Below, one piece after another: positions 47,628-55,891 of a stretch of DNA of 64,000 bases; positions within the stretch are counted from its first letter, which is position 1; every line of letters begins with the position of its first letter. The DNA lies in assembly GCF_012277295.1 (NCBI RefSeq), contig NZ_CP051156.1:1116001-1180000 (forward strand), written 5' to 3'. The position numbers and the translations under genes are program-made. This DNA is from Wolbachia endosymbiont of Ctenocephalides felis wCfeT. GTDB lineage: Bacteria; Pseudomonadota; Alphaproteobacteria; Rickettsiales; Anaplasmataceae. Under the pieces are notes generated by a model. The model was not told where the DNA came from. It saw only the letters and a program-made list of their open reading frames with translations, and did not search any database.

Positions 47628-49088
47628 GTATCCATTCAGGTGTATGGCTTAAGAAGCAATAGCCAGTAGGTTTTGAAAAGGATTTAACTTCTTTTGCCTC
47701 CAAGTCAAGTACAATGAAATTATCCTCTCAAGAAACATATTTCCCCGTTTCGATTGTGTAAAATATGAAACTTTTCGGTAAACAACGTAATGCCGAATCT
47801 GTCGCTCAGCATAGTTGTTTGTCAGTGGAATATTTTCTGGATCGTCCAAAAATTTCCACATCATCAGATCCGATTTCATGATATTTTTTGCTACTCGAGA
47901 CGCTCCAATTGCCTCGGGTAAATTTGATATATTCTTTAAGTAATATCTCGTTCGCTTGCGTAATTTTCTTGCTCTTCTTATGAACCTTAATGTGTCTATT
48001 TCATCCTTTAACAGAGCTTTTTTCAATGCAAATAATTCAGTAGCAACATTCCTTAAATAATACCCCAAAACTTTCACTTCGCTATTCCAACTATGAGACA
48101 ACCTTTCAAAATCTCTTGCTAAATGTGCCCAACAGACCTGCCTTTTCTTGCTGGAAAAGTAGTTGTAAGCTGCATATCTGTCGGTCACTACTAGGTTGTT
48201 ATTCTTTCCAAATTTACTATTTTCCAGGACTTTCATCCCTCTTGACTCTGTCAATTTGATCACACTTCCTATTTTGCTCGCAAACATCCAGCACCAGCCC
48301 TGTTTACCTTTGTTGTAATGGCTAGTTTCATCGATATGTAAAATTTTGCTCTTGCTTACCTCTTCCTCAATTTGCTCATATGCTTCTTGGCATTTTTCTG
48401 CCACTCTAGCCTCGCTATTTGATACACTACCGACGCTGATATCCAGGTTGAAAATGTCCTTTATAATATTTGCCACTTCTTTTTTCGAATTCTTGTAAAA
48501 TCCACTTAATGCTGCAATTACTGACTTAACTCTTGGACCAAATGTGTCCGCAGTTACTCCTTCTTGTAGCTTGCTACTTTTTCTTTTTCCACATCTTTTG
48601 CAACGTCCATGCTCTAGTTGATATTCAACTACATACGGCTTGATTTCCGGCAAATCGACCTTTTGATGAGTATACGGATCTTTTGATACCGCAATTTCTC
48701 CTCCGCACTCACACGTATTGGGCAGTTCTATTTTTACCATCTCATCTGCCTCCATTTTAGGGCGGTAACTGCCTTTATGTCCAACCTGTGCTCCTACTTT
48801 CCTGTCACTTTTTGGCTTATTTTCCCTCATCTTATATAATTCTTTGGAGCTTGGTATAGATGAATTTTTTGAACTTAAGCCAAGCCTTTCTTTTAACTCA
48901 GCGTTTTCGATCCTTAGCGCTTTATTTTCTGCTTTAAGCTCTTCTATTTTTGTTTCTAACTTTTCTATAGTCTGCTTAAACTTTCGCAAAATTCTAAAAG
49001 ATCAACCATATTACCTCACAGCCACTCTAGTTTACCTTTTTAGCATTCCTTGTCTACTCTTTATTTTACCGCCCGGCTGAATGGATAC
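47628..49088 (-). mobile_element. IS66-family insertion sequence, copy D
   Basis: 1461 bases, minus orientation. Flanking 8-mers TCTTGTTC and GCGCTAGA differ. It lies between the coiled-coil gene and a fragment that may be that gene's 3' end. Confidence 0.9.
47649..48989 (-). CDS. IS66-family transposase (copy D)
   Basis: 446 residues with intact DDE set; differs from copy B at residue 39 (S for N). TTG start at 48989. Looks functional. Confidence 0.9.
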   Translation of the reverse strand: MRKFKQTIEKLETKIEELKAENKALRIENAELKERLGLSSKNSSIPSSKELYKMRENKPKSDRKVGAQVGHKGSYRPKMEADEMVKIELPNTCECGGEIAVSKDPYTHQKVDLPEIKPYVVEYQLEHGRCKRCGKRKSSKLQEGVTADTFGPRVKSVIAALSGFYKNSKKEVANIIKDIFNLDISVGSVSNSEARVAEKCQEAYEQIEEEVSKSKILHIDETSHYNKGKQGWCWMFASKIGSVIKLTESRGMKVLENSKFGKNNNLVVTDRYAAYNYFSSKKRQVCWAHLARDFERLSHSWNSEVKVLGYYLRNVATELFALKKALLKDEIDTLRFIRRARKLRKRTRYYLKNISNLPEAIGASRVAKNIMKSDLMMWKFLDDPENIPLTNNYAERQIRHYVVYRKVSYFTQSKRGNMFLERIISLYLTWRQKKLNPFQNLLAIAS

Positions 49089-49412
49089 GCGCTAGATAGT
49101 TTTTTTCAGAGTACTCCTGCCTTGCCCTACAATCAGCGTGTTACCAACTGCCTAAGTGAAACTTCATTTAGCGCGGATAATTTTAATGGAATGATTCAAC
49201 TATTTGGTTTAGCGGTAGGAAAATTTACAGGGGTAAAAGACTCAAAGCCAGTAGACGACTTGCCATTAACTGTAAAAGAAATTAAGGAAAGAAAGCTCAA
49301 TCATATAGAGAACACTTTAAAAGCAGCAATTGATAAGTTTGGCCCTAAAAGCTCATTAAATAATACAACAATATCTAAAGTAGCTAGAAATAATACCCTC
49401 ACTATGAATTAG
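49089..49412 (+). pseudogene. 3' fragment of a gene cut by IS66 copy D
   Basis: 108 native codons (ALDSFFQSTPALPYNQRVTN then CLSETSFSADNFNGMIQLFG...) to TAG 49410-49412. The open frame begins in the IS at 49050 with the IS-encoded MSTLYFTARLNGY. It could be the end of the coiled-coil gene at 46225-47627 or of the ankyrin-like gene at 730-1715; both point into an IS in the right orientation. Confidence 0.5.
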
Positions 49413-49447
49413 CAAAGAATGGAAAAGTGAGGAAAATCCCAATCAGC

Positions 49448-50707
49448 TTAAGCACAGGATTTTCTTGCTTTTCTGCTTCTTTCTGAGCCATATTTGGAGT
49501 TCTTAAATCTGGCTTTAGCTCTTAATTTATTGATTTTGGATCTTTTAAAAACTTTTTTAGTTTTATTGTGCTTGTTGAGTTGCACATTACAGTCAAAATT
49601 TGGTTCCCCTTCTTTACTTGCCAACGCAGGTAATCTTTTTTTATCTTGAGGTGTAACGAAAGATAATGCACAACCTTCAGCTCCAGCACGTGCAGTTCTA
49701 CCTATACGATGAATATAATCAGCTTGTGATTGTGGCGCATCATAATTTATGACGTGTTGAATGTGAGGAATATCAAGACCACGGGATGCAATATCAGTTG
49801 CAACCATAATTTGATTGCGACCACGACGAAAGGAATTGATAACTCTCTCGCGCTTATGTTGTCTTAAATCACCATGAATTGCTAAAGCACTATAGTCGTC
49901 TCTGCGCAATTTATCAGCTAGCTGATCTGCTCCATGCTTTGTTTTTACAAAAATAATGATTGCTCCTTCACGCTCGCATAATTGTTCAACAAGTTTCTTA
50001 TATTTTTCTGACTCTGATGCGTAAACAATCTCTTGTTTTATCTTTACAGGAGTCGTATTTTCATGCTGAGCAGAAATACGCTCTGGCTTATTAAGATGCC
50101 TTTCAGCAAGCTTTACTATGCCGTTTGGAAGAGTTGCAGAAAACATAAGAGTTTGCCGTATTTTTGGCAGATATTTTATAATTTCTTCAATTTGAATTCC
50201 AAAACCCATGTCAAACATACGATCAGTTTCATCAAGTACAAGAGTACTAACATTGCGAATAGCTAAGCTCTTACGCTCAATATGATCTATAATGCGGCCA
50301 GGAGTGCCTATTACAATTTGCGGTTTTTTCTTGAGTTGATTTAATTGCCTAAAAATAGGCTCACCACCGATTAATAAAGCAATCTTTAGCGCAGCATTTT
50401 GAAATAGTAGTTTTTTGATTTCATTTGTTACCTGTTGTGCAAGCTCTCTGGTTGGTACAATTACTAAAGCTGAGCTGTTATCAGACTTGCTCAGTAGCTT
50501 TGTAACTAGCGGGATGGCAAATGCTAGAGTTTTTCCTGTTCCTGTTTGAGCAGATCCGAGAATATCTCTTCCTTGTAAAGCTAAAGGAATTGCTTGCATT
50601 TGAATTGGGGTTGGAACAGCTATGTTATTCTTATCAAGTGCATGCTTAAGTGAAGGTGGAATATCCATCCCACAAAAATTAACCAAATTGAGAGCTTCCA
50701 TCATCAT
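49448..50707 (-). CDS. DEAD-box RNA helicase (DETD variant)
   Basis: 419 residues. Seen: Q motif with PTPIQMQAIP, Walker A AQTGTGKT, PTRELAQQV, motif II DETD in place of DEAD (VLDETDRMFDMGF), SAT in MFSATLP, and HRIGRTARAG. The C-terminal tail is very basic (about 375-419), as in RNA-binding RhlE/CsdA-type helicases. It follows the cold-shock gene by 17 bases, a pairing that suits RNA unfolding. Confidence 0.93.
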   Translation of the reverse strand: MMMEALNLVNFCGMDIPPSLKHALDKNNIAVPTPIQMQAIPLALQGRDILGSAQTGTGKTLAFAIPLVTKLLSKSDNSSALVIVPTRELAQQVTNEIKKLLFQNAALKIALLIGGEPIFRQLNQLKKKPQIVIGTPGRIIDHIERKSLAIRNVSTLVLDETDRMFDMGFGIQIEEIIKYLPKIRQTLMFSATLPNGIVKLAERHLNKPERISAQHENTTPVKIKQEIVYASESEKYKKLVEQLCEREGAIIIFVKTKHGADQLADKLRRDDYSALAIHGDLRQHKRERVINSFRRGRNQIMVATDIASRGLDIPHIQHVINYDAPQSQADYIHRIGRTARAGAEGCALSFVTPQDKKRLPALASKEGEPNFDCNVQLNKHNKTKKVFKRSKINKLRAKARFKNSKYGSERSRKARKSCA

Positions 50708-50724
50708 CTCTATAGCAGGAATTA

Positions 50725-51000
50725 TTATCCTACTTCTTCTATTAACTCTAATTTTATTGCAGATTTTTTTTCTTCACCATTTCTTCCGCGTTCCTCTTTA
50801 AGCTTATAACTTACCCTTTCTCCTTTAATCCCCTTTTCTTTATTTTCCCCTTTGAGTGAATCAGGTTTTATTCCTGCATGCGACAGTTCAGTAATATGCA
50901 CAAAAATATCACTTCCTTTATTGTCTGGTTTGATAAAACCGTAACCCTTGTCAGAATTAAACCATTTTATGTGACCAAATTCCTTATTATCAGACGTCAT
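50725..51000 (-). CDS. Cold-shock domain protein
   Basis: 91 residues; single-strand nucleic acid chaperone. Seen: KWFNSDKGYGFIKPD (RNP1) and DIFVHITELSHAG (RNP2). It has an insert of Lys/Glu/Gly residues between the third and last strands (about 50-75), making it longer than the 67-70 of CspA. Probable operon with the DEAD-box helicase. Confidence 0.92.
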   Translation of the reverse strand: MTSDNKEFGHIKWFNSDKGYGFIKPDNKGSDIFVHITELSHAGIKPDSLKGENKEKGIKGERVSYKLKEERGRNGEEKKSAIKLELIEEVG

Positions 51001-51247
51001 TTAAACAACTCCATTAAATTATCAATTAATATTACTAATGTGATGAAAAACTTTGAAATTACGCTCGAGAATGTCTTAAGTTTAGCTCTTGAAACTAAAC
51101 CATTATACTCCATAGTCTATCTTAACATTACTTTCCTATAATATACAGTTATTGCATTTAATGCAACTAATTTTTTACGAACCTGCAATAGTATGTGGAC
51201 GCATATACTAATTTATGGTATATGATTTAGTTGGTAGTGGTTGAGTT

Positions 51248-51877
51248 CTAATTTTCAGCAGACCTGTTTTTAAATAGCATTTTAACGTACATCACCAACC
51301 AAATTAAGGAAAGTGCAAACCAGGTAATTGCATATTCTAAATGCTTCATTGGCTTTATAGTATCAAAACCTTCTTGCCATAATATACATTTATTCAATTC
51401 AATACCAAGTTCATTCGAAATTTCTTCTGCACTCAAGGTGAACCATGTGTTTGCATCAATATCGTTCTTAATGAACCAATTTTTATTACCATCACAATAT
51501 AAAATTCCATTGGCAGTTACTTTTGTGATTTTTACTTCTTCTGTCCTTTTTTTACTTACTATTCCCTTGTTTACTAACATATAATGTCCATCAGCAAGTA
51601 GCATAGGAGACAGCACGTAATAGCCACGCTGCCCGGCAAAAACATATAATTCTATATTGCTCAATATTCCATCAATTGCGATGTGCCTATAGTTAAAATC
51701 CTCAAGACTGTTATTGAAAGATATTTGAGCAGTAGGAAGGTTCATATTTTTGACAATATTCTTCTTCCAGCTTAATCTAGATAATTGCCAAAATCCTAGT
51801 GAAAAAAGAAGTAAGCAAGGTAAAATAAATAATATTTTTTTCAGCACTTTATATTTGTGTACGAAGGTAGTTCTCAA
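51248..51877 (-). CDS. SURF1 family cytochrome oxidase assembly protein
   Basis: 209 residues with membrane segments at each end (about 15-31 and 182-200) and the SURF1 motifs LGFWQLSRLSWK and NYRHIAIDG near the start. Helps insert heme a into cytochrome oxidase. The start overlaps the end of bfr by 29 bases. It is on the short side (usual about 230). Confidence 0.87.
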   Translation of the reverse strand: MRTTFVHKYKVLKKILFILPCLLLFSLGFWQLSRLSWKKNIVKNMNLPTAQISFNNSLEDFNYRHIAIDGILSNIELYVFAGQRGYYVLSPMLLADGHYMLVNKGIVSKKRTEEVKITKVTANGILYCDGNKNWFIKNDIDANTWFTLSAEEISNELGIELNKCILWQEGFDTIKPMKHLEYAITWFALSLIWLVMYVKMLFKNRSAEN

Positions 51878-52325
51878 CGCCCATTAATTCGATTAGATCA
51901 ATTTGTTTGTTAATCCAATGCAAATGCTCTTCTTCATTTTTTAATAAATCTTCTAGCAATATTACAGTCACAAAATCCTTTTCTTTTTCAGCTATAGAAA
52001 TTGCTTCTCTGATGTCTTGGATACCCTTTTCTTCTAGCTTCAAATTAGCTTCTAAGATTTTCTGTATTGTATCTTTTGCAAATTTTCCATCATACTTGAG
52101 TATTTCATTCGTATCTTGGAAGTTTGGTACTCCCTCTAATAATAAAATTCTTTCTGCTAATTGATGTGCATGATCAAGTTCTTCGCTAAGCTCATTTTTT
52201 ACCTTATCCGCAAATCTATTAATTCCATTATTTTTAAGAATTGCAAAATGCAAAAGGTATTGACGCACGGAAGTCAACTCATTAGTCAATAGCCCGTTCA
52301 AATGCTTTACTATCTCTTCACTCAT
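51849..52325 (-). CDS. bfr: Bacterioferritin
   Basis: 158 residues from ATG 52325, chosen for the AAGGA site just upstream and the match to Bfr N-termini; the frame is open further back to 52454 but that part is not conserved. Ferroxidase ligands are visible in LLTNELTSVRQYLLH, NELSEELDHAHQL and LLKNEEEHLHWI. Stores iron as ferric mineral. Overlaps the SURF1 gene. Confidence 0.93.
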   Translation of the reverse strand: MSEEIVKHLNGLLTNELTSVRQYLLHFAILKNNGINRFADKVKNELSEELDHAHQLAERILLLEGVPNFQDTNEILKYDGKFAKDTIQKILEANLKLEEKGIQDIREAISIAEKEKDFVTVILLEDLLKNEEEHLHWINKQIDLIELMGVENYLRTQI

Positions 52326-52606
52326 AATATTCCTTAAATTTAATATATAGACACAATTTACACGATAATGAGGACTATAGCAATACTTGTGGCAAATTAC
52401 ATAAAACCTTCTACAAAGCGACATTGAAGTAATTTGAGCACAAGAGGCACACAACTGTTAACAAATTAACAATTGTTTCCGTTTAGAAATAACTGCTTGT
52501 CATGCCCTTTTGCGGTAGATCTAACATAAACACCATCAATGCTACAGCTGACATGTTAGCTCAAAGTAACATAATCTTTTAAGTAGGTTAATTTAGAGGG
52601 TTAAGT

Positions 52607-53512
52607 ATGGTGAAAGGGTACAACTATTATACAAGCAATTTCATAGGCAATAAGAGTTATGATGACTTAAAAAATGACATTAATAGATCTTCTTATATGG
52701 CTCCTCGTGCAGGGTATATAACAGAAGAAAACATCAAAGACATTGCAAAGCGAGTGAAAGAATATTGTAAAGAGAATAATATAAAGTTTAATAAATCACA
52801 AGGTGAAAGCAATGCAACGCCAAGGCGTGGCCATTCAAGCAGTGGAAATGTAAATATCACTATCAATGAGAATAGAAGGTTAGGTTTGTTGGATTATCTT
52901 TTACTATCAAATCTTTTCAGTAGCAGGCAGCAGCCTATAATTATCAACAATCCTCCTGCAGCTTCAGCTTATAGTGCACAAAATTCACAACAAAAGGCTA
53001 AAGAAGAGGAGCAAGGGAATAAGCTTTTATTTCTTATAGCGCTTTGCGTTATAACGCACTTGATAGTATGTGCTGTTTATCATTTATATTTCAAAAAAGA
53101 AGCAGAAAAATCGGATAAATCAATTGACTATTTAGCAAATCGTCAATTTGATATAGCAGTATTTCAACTATTGTTCGGAGCGGTAAGCGCTATTACTGCT
53201 GCTTTTTCGCTTGATCAAAGTGCAATTTTTGTTCCTTTTATAGTTAACACATTTATATGTCTTGGTTCGGTTGTCCTTTTTTGTCGCGAACATGGTAAAA
53301 CAATCGAGAATGAGGTAGGGCCTTATATGACATTGGCAAAGCATTTGCTATATGAACGTTATCATGAACGTGGACATGGACATGCACCACCAACTTACGA
53401 TCAAAGTCAGCAGCAGTACCAACCACCAAGTGCACCACTGCCTGATGGTTATGTAACTAATACACAAATGCCGCAGCAGCTTTACCCAAATGTTTCATGC
53501 TTTGAACATTAG
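52607..53512 (+). CDS. Membrane protein with PPxY and PSAP motifs, unknown
   Basis: 301 residues from ATG 52607. Seen: an N-terminal region of about 75 residues, a Ser/Gln/Asn-rich part, two hydrophobic segments (LLFLIALCVITHLIVCAVYHL at about 143-163, read in pieces, and a longer region of about 182-224), and a Pro/Gln/Tyr-rich cytosolic-type tail. The tail holds PPTY (261-264) and PSAP (274-277), the two best-known late-domain motifs. No enzyme domain recognised. A GAGGG site lies just upstream of ATG 52607. Confidence 0.75.
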   Translation: MVKGYNYYTSNFIGNKSYDDLKNDINRSSYMAPRAGYITEENIKDIAKRVKEYCKENNIKFNKSQGESNATPRRGHSSSGNVNITINENRRLGLLDYLLLSNLFSSRQQPIIINNPPAASAYSAQNSQQKAKEEEQGNKLLFLIALCVITHLIVCAVYHLYFKKEAEKSDKSIDYLANRQFDIAVFQLLFGAVSAITAAFSLDQSAIFVPFIVNTFICLGSVVLFCREHGKTIENEVGPYMTLAKHLLYERYHERGHGHAPPTYDQSQQQYQPPSAPLPDGYVTNTQMPQQLYPNVSCFEH

Positions 53513-53563
53513 ACTGCCTATGGGATGGTAATTTTTACCCTATAAATCGGTTTCGAAAGAAGT

Positions 53564-54820
53564 CTAATTTTTATCTTGTGGCCTTATTTGCGATATAGCA
53601 ACTAGGCTGACAAATAAACAGAAGATTATATAAAACCCGGCGGCAAAATTTATTTGAGCAAATGTTCCAGTAAACCACATGCATATCATAGGAGTAAATC
53701 CGCCGTGTAGTGCGTAGGATATGTTGCGTGATAGGCTTACGCCACTAAATCTAACGCTGGTAGGAAATAACTCAGACGTAACTATTCCTATGGGGTTTAT
53801 TCCTCTCTCTATTATAGAAAAAAACATTACGCTCAGCATAATTACGGTGTAACTTTCATAATGGTATGCAATAGATAATATAGGGCAGCATAGCATCATC
53901 GTGACAACTATAAATAAGACTGCTGTACGCTCTCTTCCCATTTTATCAGCCAAAATACCTAGTGCTATTGAGGATATTGGCATCAATATACTGGTTATAA
54001 TAGACACAATTTCGCTGATATATGTTGTTACATAAACTTCCATTGATGCTATTTCTTTTGCAAGCGTTCTCAAGAATATAGTAAATCCAACAACAACATT
54101 GACTGGTATAGATATTAAAACGGCCAGTGTAAGAGCTCTCTTGTGGTGTTTTAGCAGCTCTATTACTGGTAGGCTAGGTGAATGTTTTTGCTTTTTATAT
54201 TCTGGAGTTTCTCCTAATGTGTATATACTATATGCACTAATGAATCCCAAAATGGCTGAAAAAACAAACGGCAATCTCCATCCCCAATCATTGAAATCAG
54301 TAGTTTTTTTGCAGATGATTACAATTACTGCAGAAAGCAAGATGCCAATAGAACGGCCGAAGCCTATTATTCCAAAAAAAAATCCCAAGCTTTTCTTTTT
54401 ATTAGATAAGTGCTCTATGAGATAAACGGAACTGCCACCTTGTTCAGCACCAAGCGCAATTCCTTGTGTCACATGAATTATGAGGAGTAATATAGTTGAA
54501 GCGACGCCTATTTGACTGTAACTTGGTATAAATGCAATCAAACTGGATGGGATCGATATTAATAAGATAGCAGCGGGTAATGCTCTTTTCCTTCCATATC
54601 TATCTCCCACATGGCCAAATATGAATGCACCAAGCGGCCTTGCCATAGCTCCAAGGCCTGCTATACCGAACAGTTGTAGTATGTTGTAATAAACATTCTG
54701 TGCGGAAAAAAATTCTCTACTTATTATGTTAATCAGCTCAATAAAAAGCATGTGGTCATACCATATTGCTATTCTGCAGAATATAGTTGATATCAATACT
54801 CTCGTTTGGTGACTGAACAC
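53564..54820 (-). CDS. MFS transporter, metabolite:proton symporter (ProP-like)
   Basis: 418 residues with about twelve membrane segments. Seen: the MHS-family motif GHVGDRYGRKRALP (about 68-81), a loop after the sixth segment (ETPEYKKQKH), and LGILADKMGRERT. The family moves proline, betaine or organic acids. Substrate not known; a proline role would fit putA nearby but is inference. Confidence 0.9.
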   Translation of the reverse strand: MFSHQTRVLISTIFCRIAIWYDHMLFIELINIISREFFSAQNVYYNILQLFGIAGLGAMARPLGAFIFGHVGDRYGRKRALPAAILLISIPSSLIAFIPSYSQIGVASTILLLIIHVTQGIALGAEQGGSSVYLIEHLSNKKKSLGFFFGIIGFGRSIGILLSAVIVIICKKTTDFNDWGWRLPFVFSAILGFISAYSIYTLGETPEYKKQKHSPSLPVIELLKHHKRALTLAVLISIPVNVVVGFTIFLRTLAKEIASMEVYVTTYISEIVSIITSILMPISSIALGILADKMGRERTAVLFIVVTMMLCCPILSIAYHYESYTVIMLSVMFFSIIERGINPIGIVTSELFPTSVRFSGVSLSRNISYALHGGFTPMICMWFTGTFAQINFAAGFYIIFCLFVSLVAISQIRPQDKN

Positions 54821-54899
54821 TTAATTTAATTTGTGAATCACTTAAATTCTGAATGTTTTTTAAAATTTAGTAAAGCCTCTTAACAATGGCTAAAGATTC

Positions 54900-54928
54900 T
54901 TGATTTTTCATAATGATTATACTATAAT
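54900..54928 (+). promoter_or_regulatory. Promoter before the ankyrin gene at 54958
   Basis: TTGATT at 54900-54905 and TATAAT at 54923-54928 with a 17-base spacer, which also overlaps an upstream in-frame TTG and so supports the later ATG. Confidence 0.55.
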
Positions 54929-54957
54929 TGGACAATGTATTTTTGGTGAGGGTTATT

Positions 54958-55737
54958 ATGAAAAAAGCAGGACAAGGAACATTACGTAAGCAAAATCTTT
55001 TTGATGCTGCTAAAGAAGGAAATGTCCTTAAGATTAAGGAGCTACTAAAAGAAGTAGAAGATGAAGATATTAATGTAAGAGATATATATAGAAAAACTCC
55101 TTTACATTGGGCTGCTGAAAATGGCCATACAGAAGTGGTGGCACTTCTGTTAAGTAAAACAAAAGATCCTAATATAGAAAGTTATGGAGGCAATACTCCT
55201 TTGCATTGTGCTGCCATTCGTGGTCATACAGAGGCAGTAAAGCTTCTACTTAATCATGATAAAATAAATCCTGAAGCAGTAGGTAGTGGAACTACTCCTT
55301 TATGTTGTGCTACTATGCATAACCACGTAGGGGTAGTAAGGCTTTTGCTCAATCGTGGAGTAGATCCCAATATAAAAAGTAAAAGTAGTGGAAGGACTCC
55401 TTTACATTGGGCTGCTGGTCAGGGCAATGCAGCTATAACAGAAATTCTACTAAAAAAAGGAGCGCACGCTAATGTAATGGATAATTATAGCAGAACTCCT
55501 TTACACTGGTCTGTTATGTACGATAGAGTTAATCTACATGATAGGATTAAGACGATAAAGATTTTGCTAAAAAATGGAGCAAATCCTTCTATACAAGATG
55601 ATTATAGAAGGACTCCGGAAGTTTATATTAAAAATCAAGATATTAAGGACTTATTATTAAATCCCAAAATTCCTAAAACTAATATAGAGGATATAAATAC
55701 ATCTTTACATAGAGAAAGAAGCTGTAATATACTATAG
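54958..55737 (+). CDS. Ankyrin-repeat protein
   Basis: 259 residues from ATG 54958 (GTGAGGG upstream). Six to seven ankyrin repeats, for example RKTPLHWAAENGHTEVVALL, GNTPLHCAAIRGHTEAVKLL and GRTPLHWAAGQGNAAITEIL. Short basic N-terminus and no membrane segment. Intact, unlike several ankyrin genes here. Function unknown; host interaction is commonly proposed. Confidence 0.88.
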   Translation: MKKAGQGTLRKQNLFDAAKEGNVLKIKELLKEVEDEDINVRDIYRKTPLHWAAENGHTEVVALLLSKTKDPNIESYGGNTPLHCAAIRGHTEAVKLLLNHDKINPEAVGSGTTPLCCATMHNHVGVVRLLLNRGVDPNIKSKSSGRTPLHWAAGQGNAAITEILLKKGAHANVMDNYSRTPLHWSVMYDRVNLHDRIKTIKILLKNGANPSIQDDYRRTPEVYIKNQDIKDLLLNPKIPKTNIEDINTSLHRERSCNIL

Positions 55738-55847
55738 ATGTAATTTTCAGAGCTTTTCTACAAACCAAACTATTCATTTTTTGACATAACCGTATTCATA
55801 GCTAGATTGTTGTCAACCAAAATAATAATGTATTCTGCGCGAAGTTG

Positions 55848-55856
55848 TGGTATAAT
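55848..55856 (+). promoter_or_regulatory. Extended -10 promoter before putA
   Basis: TGGTATAAT at 55848-55856 fits TGn plus TATAAT; no clear -35 is needed for this type. It lies about 36 bases upstream of ATG 55892. Confidence 0.5.
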
Positions 55857-55891
55857 TATAGAATGTTTTGGAAATTTGGAAATAATAATAT

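Noticed and set aside
52326..52454. N-terminal extension of bacterioferritin
   Set aside because: Not conserved in the family, Cys-rich and without a ribosome site; AAGGA precedes ATG 52325.
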